NCBI GenBank assembly: GCA_023818695.1
Contig: JAMWCF010000001.1
Location: forward strand, 124,001-188,000
Length of the DNA stretch: 64,000 nt
Source of the DNA: Candidatus Omnitrophota bacterium
GTDB taxonomy: Bacteria; Omnitrophota; Koll11; 1-14-0-20-64-10
Direction of reading: 5' to 3'
Position numbers and translations under genes: made by a program. Position 1 is the first letter of the stretch; every line of letters begins with the position of its first letter. A model generated the notes under the pieces. The model was not told where the DNA came from. It worked only from the letters and a program-made list of their open reading frames with translations, and did no database searches. Positions 15,937-22,622 of this stretch are shown here, in pieces.

Positions 15937-17561
15937 TCCTCGAAGGTATCGACCTCGAGCCATCCTTTGTATGTTTCGATGGCCTTAACCGGGTGGCCCT
16001 GATCGATGACCGCCTGCAGGAGATCACATAAGGAGGCCTGCCTGAAAGAGGGGGCTTCGTAGTAAGGTCCGGAGGTGGAGGCCCCTTTCGCGTAGGCCTC
16101 CTTCAACCACTGGACGCCCAGGGGCGAGAAGTAAGCCAGACCGATGAACTCCCCGGTCACCTGCCGCTTATCCAGTTTTTGGCCGATTTTCCGGATATGG
16201 AGCGGTTCCGGAGAAGGAAGGAACCGGTGGCTGGTGACCGGCCGCTCTTCCGTGGTGACGAGATCAGCCCCATCCGGGGATTGTCCTTCCGTTCGGTACA
16301 GGTCGTACCAGGCCCGGTCGACGACCAACCCCACGTCGGTCTCGGAGTCCAGAAGCCGGTCCAGCAGGGCCCGGTCGAAAAGAATGTCGCCGTACATGAC
16401 CAGGAGCCGTCCCTTCAGGGCGGCTTCGGCGCTGAAGAGGGAAGCGGCGATCCCGGTTGACTCGTAGTGGGGGTTTTCAAAAAGCTGGATGTTCGGGATT
16501 TTCACCGTTTCGGCCCTGTAGCCGGCGCAGACGCTGATCTGGTGGACCCCCGCCGAATGGAGAAGATGCATCTGCCTTTCCAGGATGGAACGCCCCTTGA
16601 TCTCCAGCAGCGTCTTGGGTTTGTCCTCGTTCAAGGGCAGGAGCTGTTTCTCGAATCCCGCGGCCAGGATGACGGCGCCAGGCGCCTCCTGCTCGGAGGG
16701 AATGAATTCGGACTCCCGGGCCTGGAACTCCGGGACGCCAACCAGGTCATAGACCTCCTGCAGGGAAGCGATGTTCCCGTCCAGCACCTCGGCCCGCCCT
16801 TCCTGATGCAATATTTTCATCTGGGCGTTCATGGCCGCCACGGCGGCCCGCAGTGCGTGGTTGGCGAAGATGATGATTTTAAAGCCGGCCTGGGAGAGCT
16901 CTTCAACGCTGGCCGATGGAAACATGGTGGGGACGACCACCAGCGGCACCCTCCCCTCCCAACTCTTGGCGAATTCCAGCACCTCTTGGGATGATTTGGC
17001 CTTGGAGTGGATCAGGATCGCGTCGGCGCCAGCCTTGGTGTAGGAATCGGCTCTGGTCATCGCCTCCTGGAGGCCCAGTCCGGCGATGAGCGCCTCGGTC
17101 CGCGCGATCACGACGAAATCGGAGGTCGTCGCGGCCGATTTGGCGGCGCGGACCCGGCCGGCCATCTCCTCCACGGAGACCAGGTCATGCCGTCCGCCGT
17201 AAAGAGAACAGCGTTTGGGGAAGGTAGCGTCTTCGATGGAGATGCCGGCGATGCCGGCGGAGGAAAACTCCTCGGCGGTGCGCATCACGTTGATGGCATT
17301 GCCGTAGCCGTTATCACAGTCCGCGATCACCGGAATCCGGACGGCCGTGTTGATGTTTTTGGCGACCTCCAGCACCTCGGTCATTGTCAGAACGTTCATG
17401 TCCGGCATCGATTTCTGGGCTGCGGAAAGGCCGAAACTGGAGACCCACACGGCGTCGAAGCCGTTGCGCTCCACGATTCTGGCGCTGATGGCATCGTGCG
17501 CTCCGGCTAAGACGATCGGCCGGTTCTGCGCTAAAAGGGATCGGAAATGGCCTGCCTTCAT
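15909..17561 (-). CDS. Phosphoenolpyruvate mutase-like/nucleotidyltransferase fusion
   Basis: This 550-residue protein has an N-terminal PEP mutase/isocitrate lyase-superfamily barrel (1-285) and a C-terminal NTP-transferase domain (about 296-550). The barrel has AHDAISARIV, VWVSSFGLSAA, metal-site DCDNGYG (D81, D83) and ED at 110-111. PEP mutases usually read E-D-K-x5-N-S in the gating loop; here it is EDATFPKRCS. The C-terminal domain has VILAAGFEKQL where AAGxGxRL is usual, but keeps KPK and a YGDILFD metal loop. PEP to phosphonopyruvate is the likely reaction, supported by the decarboxylase and aminotransferase genes. The ATG at 17561 has GGAG seven bases upstream. Confidence 0.78.
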   Translation of the reverse strand: MKAGHFRSLLAQNRPIVLAGAHDAISARIVERNGFDAVWVSSFGLSAAQKSMPDMNVLTMTEVLEVAKNINTAVRIPVIADCDNGYGNAINVMRTAEEFSSAGIAGISIEDATFPKRCSLYGGRHDLVSVEEMAGRVRAAKSAATTSDFVVIARTEALIAGLGLQEAMTRADSYTKAGADAILIHSKAKSSQEVLEFAKSWEGRVPLVVVPTMFPSASVEELSQAGFKIIIFANHALRAAVAAMNAQMKILHQEGRAEVLDGNIASLQEVYDLVGVPEFQARESEFIPSEQEAPGAVILAAGFEKQLLPLNEDKPKTLLEIKGRSILERQMHLLHSAGVHQISVCAGYRAETVKIPNIQLFENPHYESTGIAASLFSAEAALKGRLLVMYGDILFDRALLDRLLDSETDVGLVVDRAWYDLYRTEGQSPDGADLVTTEERPVTSHRFLPSPEPLHIRKIGQKLDKRQVTGEFIGLAYFSPLGVQWLKEAYAKGASTSGPYYEAPSFRQASLCDLLQAVIDQGHPVKAIETYKGWLEVDTFEDYRRAWAKL

Positions 17562-17586
17562 CTGTTTTCTCCGGAAAAGATGGATC

Positions 17587-17615
17587 ATTATACCGCATTG
17601 ATTTGTCCGCTCCAA
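17587..17615 (-). promoter_or_regulatory. Promoter of the PEP mutase-like gene
   Basis: On the minus strand TTGGAG, a 17-base spacer and a perfect TATAAT are followed about 25 bases later by the ATG, leaving a short leader with a GGAG ribosome site. It physically overlaps the oppositely directed ispH promoter, so the two cannot easily be occupied at once. Confidence 0.6.
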
Positions 17616-17626
17616 GCCCCTATAAT
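17598..17626 (+). promoter_or_regulatory. Promoter of ispH
   Basis: TTGATT, 17 bases, then TATAAT; the ATG of ispH begins only 8 bases after the -10 box. Transcription would start within a few bases of the ATG, and no Shine-Dalgarno sequence is present, so the message is probably leaderless. Confidence 0.6.
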
Positions 17627-17634
17627 GAAACGAC

Positions 17635-18858
17635 ATGAGTCAACTCAAGGAAATCCAAATCTTCCGGAAAGGATTCGGGTTGAAAGAGCAGGTTTCCGAC
17701 GAACTGGCCCAGGATTACCGCAGCCAGCTCGTGGAGCAGATCCGCTCCCACGACGGTGTCCTGCGGGTGAGGGACCTGTCCCTCCTGCTGGCCAAGGAGT
17801 TCGGTTTCTGCTACGGCGTGGAGAGGGCGGTGGACTACGCCTACGAAACGCGCAAGCGGTTTCCAGACAGGTCTATCTATCTGACGACGGAGCTCATTCA
17901 CAATCCCAGGGTCAACAACTGTTTGAGGGAAATGGGAATCGGCTTCCTGAACGGCCCCGGCAAACAGGACAAACCGATCGAGGCGCTGACGTCGCAGGAT
18001 GTGGTGATCATTGCGGCATTCGGCACCCGTGTTGAAGAGATGGATCTCTTGAAGGCCAAAGGGTGCGTTTTGGTCGATGCCACCTGCGGTTCCGTGATCC
18101 AGGTCTGGAAACGGGTCGAACAGTACGGCCGGGAGGGGTTCACCGCGATCATCCACGGCAATTACAAGCATGAGGAGACCAGGGCCACCAGCTCACGCGC
18201 CTCCCAGTTTCCCAACGGCCGGTATCTGGTGGTGTGGGACAAAATAGAGGCCGGCAAGGTGTGCGATTACATCCGGCGCGGCGGTGACCGAGAGAGGTTC
18301 CTTCAGGAATTCACCGGCAAGTGTTCACCTGGTTTCGATCCGGATCGGGATCTGTCCAGGGTCGGTGTCGCCAATCAGACGACTATGCTTTCCAGTGAGT
18401 CTCTGGAAATCGCGCAGATGCTCCAGAATGCCATGACGGACCGCTACGGCGAGCAGGTCCTGGGTGAGCACTTTAGGAATTTCGATACGATCTGCAGCGC
18501 GACCCAGGACCGTCAGGATGCCATTCTGGCCCTGGTCAAGCAGGGGGTTGATCTGGTCATCGTCATCGGCGGGTTCAATTCCAGCAACACAACCCATCTG
18601 TGCGAGATCGCCTCGCAATACTGCCCCACCTACCACATTGACGAAGCCAGTTGCATCATTTCGGCCTCGGCTATCCGGCACAAGCCGGTGGGGCAGAAGG
18701 AGCCGATCGTCACCGAGGGATGGCTTCCTGCCGGCCCCCTGACGATCGGCATCACCGCAGGGGCTTCAACCCCGAACAAGGTGATCGGAGACGCCATAGA
18801 GAGGATCATTCGGGCGAAAGGTTACGTCTTGGAGCTGGAGAAGGTGCCTTCCCGGTGA
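17635..18858 (+). CDS. ispH: 4-hydroxy-3-methylbut-2-enyl diphosphate reductase
   Basis: IspH performs the last MEP-pathway step, reducing HMBPP to IPP and DMAPP with a [4Fe-4S] cluster. The 407-residue protein is of the long, cyanobacterial/plant-like type, with an N-terminal extension containing RKGFG before the catalytic core. Cluster cysteines lie in EFGFCYGVERAV (C59), VDATCGSV and DTICSATQDRQ. The N-terminal extension is itself family-like, which supports the ATG at 17635. It is divergent from the PEP mutase-like gene, with overlapping promoters, and followed with a 1-base stop/start overlap by a secreted-protein gene. Confidence 0.95.
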   Translation: MSQLKEIQIFRKGFGLKEQVSDELAQDYRSQLVEQIRSHDGVLRVRDLSLLLAKEFGFCYGVERAVDYAYETRKRFPDRSIYLTTELIHNPRVNNCLREMGIGFLNGPGKQDKPIEALTSQDVVIIAAFGTRVEEMDLLKAKGCVLVDATCGSVIQVWKRVEQYGREGFTAIIHGNYKHEETRATSSRASQFPNGRYLVVWDKIEAGKVCDYIRRGGDRERFLQEFTGKCSPGFDPDRDLSRVGVANQTTMLSSESLEIAQMLQNAMTDRYGEQVLGEHFRNFDTICSATQDRQDAILALVKQGVDLVIVIGGFNSSNTTHLCEIASQYCPTYHIDEASCIISASAIRHKPVGQKEPIVTEGWLPAGPLTIGITAGASTPNKVIGDAIERIIRAKGYVLELEKVPSR

Positions 18859-19523
18859 TGATCGGTCCAGCATATTTCCGGGCCGCGGTGTGGAGCACCC
18901 TTGGTTGCTTCCTTCTTTCCGTGCCTGCCGTCGGGGCGGCGGAGCGTCCCACCCTTGTTGTGACCGAAGGAGGCCGTGTCAGTCTGCGCAGTAAAAAAGC
19001 AACTCCATCCGAATTCGTGAGTCGGGCGGATCTCCTTTTCGTGAATCCATCCTCCTGGTGGACCGTCTTTCCGTTCGGTGAGATCAGGAAGAATCTCGAT
19101 GGTGACGGCTGGTCCAGGATAGAAGCTGGGGCGGAGTTCGGGGTCAAACCGTTTCATTGGTTTGATGATGAAAAGTCATCGGCCTACCTAAAGCCCCTGC
19201 GCTGGATTTATTTGGGGCAGGGGTTCCACAAGGCATGGCTCTCCCCGGGCAACGACACCGCGGAGTGGGAGACCAGGGTGGTTTTCACCGCTCCGTTGCC
19301 GTGGGAGATCGCCGCCAAGCCAGTGGAGTTCTACGGGGTGGACGAATACACCTACGATCTGGAACTTGGCCGCGGGACCCGCAATGAGTTCGGTTTTGGT
19401 CTGAAGCTCCCGCTTCCTTTCGAGCATTTTCCGCTTAAAACAGTCATCGGTTTCCGCCACGTCGACATCGTTCATGAGGACGATACCGATCAGTTTGAAG
19501 GATCCCTCCAAGCGGTTTTCTGA
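18858..19523 (+). CDS. Secreted, probably outer-membrane beta-barrel protein of unknown function
   Basis: I do not recognise a named family. The 221-residue protein starts with a signal-peptide-like segment (hydrophobic core around residues 10-26 ending SVPAVGAA). The mature part is rich in aromatic residues, with alternating hydrophobic/polar strands and a final Phe, as in outer-membrane barrels. ATG overlaps the ispH stop (TGATG), so it is co-translated with ispH. Its length would allow about eight to ten strands. A role in handling lipids made nearby is only a guess from position. Confidence 0.6.
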   Translation: MIGPAYFRAAVWSTLGCFLLSVPAVGAAERPTLVVTEGGRVSLRSKKATPSEFVSRADLLFVNPSSWWTVFPFGEIRKNLDGDGWSRIEAGAEFGVKPFHWFDDEKSSAYLKPLRWIYLGQGFHKAWLSPGNDTAEWETRVVFTAPLPWEIAAKPVEFYGVDEYTYDLELGRGTRNEFGFGLKLPLPFEHFPLKTVIGFRHVDIVHEDDTDQFEGSLQAVF

Positions 19524-19629
19524 TTAGTTAGAATACTGTAAACTTAGTAATTTTCCAACAAACTACCGGTCCATGTGCTATACTTCCACATAGGAATACC
19601 GATTATTCATTTTTTTTCCGAGCAGTTAA

Positions 19630-19745
19630 AGCGTCGTCCGAAAAGGTAAATCCGCCGTAAGGTGGAGACGCAAAGCCGCGGATCCTGGAGAGCGGATCGG
19701 TAAAAACAGCCTAAATCCAGGACTGCCGGGCTGCCGAAGCGCGAA
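19630..19745 (+). ncRNA. Cyclic-di-GMP-I (GEMM) riboswitch
   Basis: The element shows the GEMM-I core in order: AGGTAAATC, a small hairpin with CCGCC-GTAA-GGTGG (GNRA-type loop), then GAGACGCAAAGCC, which is nearly the consensus GGACGCAAAGCC. A second helix follows, here TCCTGGA pairing with TCCAGGA, containing CCTAAA as the likely tetraloop receptor, and ending GGGCTGCCGAAG. The loop of the second helix is longer than usual. A possible -10 box (TATACT) lies at 19579-19584. The downstream reading frames begin at 19777 and 19831; a T-rich tract (19812-19828) could be part of the expression platform. Confidence 0.85.
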
Positions 19746-19776
19746 CCGATGAAGCGACAAGCAGGAGCAACGCGCG

Positions 19777-19830
19777 ATGGCACCAGTCTCAAGCAATATT
19801 GGCTCACCTGTTCCTTTTTCGGTTTTTTAG
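19777..19830 (+). CDS. 17-residue reading frame downstream of the riboswitch
   Basis: ATG at 19777 is preceded by AGGAG nine bases upstream, a good ribosome site, and the frame ends at TAG (19828-19830). It encodes MAPVSSNIGSPVPFSVF. It is in the same frame as, and directly abuts, the 63-codon frame that follows. It may be an upstream peptide, or the first exon-like part of one protein interrupted by an amber codon. Real translation is unproven. Confidence 0.35.
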   Translation: MAPVSSNIGSPVPFSVF

Positions 19831-20022
19831 ATGTTGATGTCCCCTTCTGGACCGGATCCGGTTTCTGACCCGACTCCCACGCCCACACCTGACCCAGAGT
19901 CGGAATCAGGGGTTATACCGGGTCCGGTCCTTCCCTTGCTGGACGTTATCTCTCAGATTGTCGGAATCCGGCCGTCCGTGTACCTTGCCAGAGAGAATCC
20001 TCCAAAAACAGAAAAACGTTGA
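19831..20022 (+). CDS. Small Pro/Asp-rich hypothetical protein under the c-di-GMP riboswitch
   Basis: This 63-residue frame begins directly after the TAG of the 17-residue frame and has no Shine-Dalgarno of its own. It contains a low-complexity stretch of Asp-Pro/Thr-Pro repeats (about residues 8-22), then a hydrophobic segment (VLPLLDVISQIVGI) and a basic tail. Its stop codon is inside the -35 box of lexA. With amber readthrough it would make an 81-residue protein with the preceding frame. c-di-GMP control suggests surface or motility functions, but nothing in the sequence names one. It may not be a gene. Confidence 0.35.
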   Translation: MLMSPSGPDPVSDPTPTPTPDPESESGVIPGPVLPLLDVISQIVGIRPSVYLARENPPKTEKR

Positions 20023-20047
20023 CATACAGACTTGTGTCTAGTATTTT
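20019..20047 (+). promoter_or_regulatory. lexA promoter
   Basis: A perfect TTGACA, a 17-base spacer and TATTTT end only 6 bases before the lexA ATG. No ribosome site is present, so the transcript should be leaderless or nearly so. Confidence 0.65.
20028..20039 (+). promoter_or_regulatory. Probable LexA operator
   Basis: An inverted repeat AGAC-TTGT-GTCT lies in the spacer of the lexA promoter, the position expected for autorepression. Its sequence is not the E. coli CTGT-type or Bacillus-type box, so the lineage probably uses its own LexA motif. No second copy was identified in this window. Confidence 0.5.
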
Positions 20048-20053
20048 AATGCC

Positions 20054-20716
20054 ATGCGAGACGCTCTCCTGACGCACAAACAAAAACAGGTGCTGCAGTT
20101 GATCCAGCGCCATCTCAAACAAAAAGGGGCTCCTCCAACCATACGGGAATTAAGGGAGGGACTTCAGTTGAAATCTCTACGGGGTGTGACCGTTCATCTG
20201 GACGCTCTGGTGCGAAAAGGGTATATTGACCGAAGCAGGCAGGCACGCGGGATCCGGGTCATCAAGCCGGCGTGGAAAGAGCAGCCGGCGGAGGGGCCGG
20301 TGACCTCCTCTTACACAATAGATCCCGAACCGATCTTCATCCCGATCGTCGGCAGGATTGCGGCGGGAGAGCCGATTTTGGCCGAGCAGCACATCGAAGG
20401 AAGACTGGCCGTCGACCCCCGATGGGTGCCGGGACCCGGCTGTTTCGCCGTGCGGGTCCACGGCGAAAGCATGATTGAGGCCGGCATCCACAGCGGAGAT
20501 TTTGTGATCGTCCGGCAGCAGCCAACCGCCGACAACGGCGAGATTGTCGCCGTGCTGGTTGAAAACGAGGCCACGGTCAAGAAGTTCTACCGAGAGAAGG
20601 GGGGACGGATCCGCCTCCAGCCGGAGAATTCCGCCATGGGACCGATCATCATCCATCCCAGGGACAAGTCGGTTCAAATCCTGGGCAAAGTGGTCGGTCT
20701 TTTCCGTCAGGTCTGA
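20054..20716 (+). CDS. lexA: LexA repressor
   Basis: This SOS repressor has an N-terminal winged helix (PTIRELREGLQLKSLRGVTVHLDALVRKGYI) and a C-terminal S24-type self-cleavage domain. The autocleavage bond is A104-G105 (RIAAGEPI), the nucleophile is S139 (GESMIEAG) and the general-base lysine is K176 (TVKKFY). At 220 residues it is slightly longer than E. coli LexA because of the linker around residues 75-90. On RecA-ssDNA signalling it cleaves itself and releases target promoters, including its own. Confidence 0.95.
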   Translation: MRDALLTHKQKQVLQLIQRHLKQKGAPPTIRELREGLQLKSLRGVTVHLDALVRKGYIDRSRQARGIRVIKPAWKEQPAEGPVTSSYTIDPEPIFIPIVGRIAAGEPILAEQHIEGRLAVDPRWVPGPGCFAVRVHGESMIEAGIHSGDFVIVRQQPTADNGEIVAVLVENEATVKKFYREKGGRIRLQPENSAMGPIIIHPRDKSVQILGKVVGLFRQV

Positions 20717-20734
20717 GCGTTCAGGAGGAACTAG

Positions 20735-20962
20735 ATGCCGAAGGCGTTTGTGATGGTCGATGTCTTCCCTGGGAAGGAAGCATCGGTGCAGAAGGCGCTC
20801 TCTCAACTACCCGGAATGAAGTTCGTTCATCAGGTCACGGGAGCGCATGACCTGATCGCTTTGCTTGACATCGATCCGTACGAGCAGTTGGCCAGTGTTG
20901 TATCGATGATCCGCAAGGTTGATGGGATCCGCTCGACCGACACGGAACTCGTGATCGGTTGA
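20735..20962 (+). CDS. Stand-alone Lrp/AsnC ligand-binding (RAM) domain protein
   Basis: This 75-residue protein is an isolated effector-binding domain of the Lrp/AsnC family (AFVMVDVFPGKEASV..., TGAHDLIALLDID, VDGIRSTDTELVI). It lacks the DNA-binding helix-turn-helix. Such domains oligomerise and bind amino acids or similar small ligands, and may modulate full-length Lrp proteins. AGGAGG precedes the ATG. It follows lexA by 18 bases and may share its transcript. Confidence 0.85.
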   Translation: MPKAFVMVDVFPGKEASVQKALSQLPGMKFVHQVTGAHDLIALLDIDPYEQLASVVSMIRKVDGIRSTDTELVIG

Positions 20963-20975
20963 CCGGGAAGGCGAG

Positions 20976-21638
20976 GTGTCTAGGACGCCCCTTCCAATCC
21001 ACGCCGTTATCCGTGAACTCAAGTCGGCTTCGGCCGCATGGAATCTTCCGTCTGTCAGTCAGATTGCCGCGCGCACAAAATCCCCGTTTTTAGTCCTGAT
21101 CTCCTGCCTTCTTTCCTTGAGAACCAAGGACGCGGTCACGTCAGCCGCCTCTGACCGCCTCTTTGCCAGGGCGAAAACCCCCCGGCAGATGCTAGCCCTT
21201 GCGCCTTGTGCCATTCAAAAGCTGATCTACCCTGTGGCTTTTTACAGGGTCAAATCGAAGAGGATCCATGAGATCTGCCGGCATCTGATCAGCCGGTTTC
21301 AGGGAAGGGTGCCCAATGACCTGACGGCCCTGTTGACCCTGCCGGGGGTGGGCCGGAAGACGGCGAACCTCGTGGTCACGGTGGGCTTCGGCTCCCTGGG
21401 CATCTGCGTCGATACCCATGTCCACAGGGTTTCGAACCGGCTCGGCTACGTCCGGACGAAGACCCCGGAAAAAACAGAGATGGCGCTGCGGAAGAAGCTC
21501 CCCACGAAGTACTGGATCATCTACAACGATCTCCTAGTGGCTTTCGGCCAAACGGTATGCCGTCCGGTCTCTCCCTGGTGCAGCCGGTGCCCTGTTGCGT
21601 CACACTGCGCCAGGATCGGCGTCACGCATTCACGATAG
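20976..21638 (+). CDS. nth: Endonuclease III-family DNA glycosylase
   Basis: This 220-residue base-excision repair glycosylase/AP lyase acts on oxidised pyrimidines. The helix-hairpin-helix segment LPGVGRKTAN contains catalytic K128, and D146 follows in CVDTHVHR. The C-terminal [4Fe-4S] loop has the exact C-x6-C-x2-C-x5-C spacing (CRPVSPWCSRCPVASHC). The start is a GTG with GAAGGCGAG upstream. The 3' end overlaps the convergent ygfZ gene by 17 bases. Co-location with lexA fits a repair cluster. Confidence 0.93.
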   Translation: MSRTPLPIHAVIRELKSASAAWNLPSVSQIAARTKSPFLVLISCLLSLRTKDAVTSAASDRLFARAKTPRQMLALAPCAIQKLIYPVAFYRVKSKRIHEICRHLISRFQGRVPNDLTALLTLPGVGRKTANLVVTVGFGSLGICVDTHVHRVSNRLGYVRTKTPEKTEMALRKKLPTKYWIIYNDLLVAFGQTVCRPVSPWCSRCPVASHCARIGVTHSR

Positions 21639-22608
21639 GCAGATTGCAGACTACGGCCTCCATCAAGCGGCCGTTCTCTTTCACCGATAATCCATCTTCC
21701 GGCGCTCCATGATTGAGAAAGCCGAGTCCAATCACCGAATCCGCGGTGGGAGACCAGCAGGCGGATGTCAGGAGTCCCGCCGGTTTGGAGTCGGATAGGA
21801 TTTCTGATGGAGTCGATGGAGGTGTCGTTCCGGAAAGCCGGAATCCCTTCAGGAGCCTGGGCGGGTGGGCCCTGTATTTGATCCTTGCCACAATCTCCTG
21901 CCCGACGTAGCAGCCCTTGGTGAAACTCATCCATTTCTCGTCCCCGAGCTCGTTCAGAATGACGCCGGACGTCAGCTCCCGGCCGGGCCACGGGACCCCG
22001 GCCTCGATCCTCGCCGTCTCGAATGTTTCCGGGCCGGCCGTCAGGATGGGGGAGGGCCCGGTTTGGAACATTTTCAGGAGCCGCTGCCGGTCGACGGGCT
22101 GGGTCCAGAGGCAGTAGCCGGGCACTCTGAACAGGTCCCATCGGACCGTCCGGGTGATTCCGGATTGACCGGGGCCGGGGGTGTGGGCCAGCTCCTTTTC
22201 AGGCCAGACCGACCCCGGCCAAATTTTCCGGAGCCGGTCGAGCGCTCGGGGTCCGTGCAGGCAGATGACAGAGATCTCTCCCGCTGCTTCAGAAATTTCA
22301 ACCGATTCCGATACCAGGTATTTTTTGAGGCCTTCCTGAAGGGAAGGGAATTGATCCGGCGACGTTTCCAGCAGAATCTCCTCCTCGCACAGATGGACCA
22401 AGAAAGCGCAGACGATCTTCCCCTGGCGGTCCAGAAGGCATGCCGGTTCTCCTTGTCCGTGCCGGAGTCCTTTGATATCATGGGACACCAAATTGTGGAG
22501 GAAGGAAACCCTGTCTTTGCCCCGCACAGACAGGATCCGACGCGGCAGATGCGTGAATAGAACGGCGGCGTGCCGCAGTGCGTCCAGTTCAGTTTTCAGC
22601 GGATTCAC
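21622..22608 (-). CDS. ygfZ: YgfZ/GcvT-like folate-binding protein
   Basis: This 328-residue protein has the tetrahydrofolate-binding aminomethyltransferase fold. It carries the YgfZ signature KGCYVGQEIVAR with its conserved cysteine in the second half, and GKDRVSFLHNLVSHDI near the N-terminus. YgfZ (IBA57 family) supports maturation or repair of certain [4Fe-4S] enzymes. The start is GTG at 22608, only 14 bases from the divergent DUF971 gene, so promoters of both must extend into coding sequence. It may serve the many Fe-S proteins encoded in this window. Confidence 0.88.
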   Translation of the reverse strand: MNPLKTELDALRHAAVLFTHLPRRILSVRGKDRVSFLHNLVSHDIKGLRHGQGEPACLLDRQGKIVCAFLVHLCEEEILLETSPDQFPSLQEGLKKYLVSESVEISEAAGEISVICLHGPRALDRLRKIWPGSVWPEKELAHTPGPGQSGITRTVRWDLFRVPGYCLWTQPVDRQRLLKMFQTGPSPILTAGPETFETARIEAGVPWPGRELTSGVILNELGDEKWMSFTKGCYVGQEIVARIKYRAHPPRLLKGFRLSGTTPPSTPSEILSDSKPAGLLTSACWSPTADSVIGLGFLNHGAPEDGLSVKENGRLMEAVVCNLPIVNA

Positions 22609-22622
22609 GGGGAGATTATAGC

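Noticed and set aside
16467..16994. 175-codon + strand frame
   Set aside because: Antisense to the PEP mutase-like fusion; no motif, ribosome site or promoter.
17562..17636. Longer N-terminus for the PEP mutase-like protein
   Set aside because: It would start within the ispH gene and cover the promoter region; the ATG at 17561 has a good ribosome site and a family-like N-terminus.
19607..19888. 93-codon minus-strand frame over the riboswitch
   Set aside because: It is the complement of a structured RNA and shows no coding features.
19831..20022. Pro/Asp dipeptide stretch as a tandem DNA repeat
   Set aside because: The repeat is short (a few PT/DP units) and not exact at DNA level, so it is listed only as low-complexity protein sequence.
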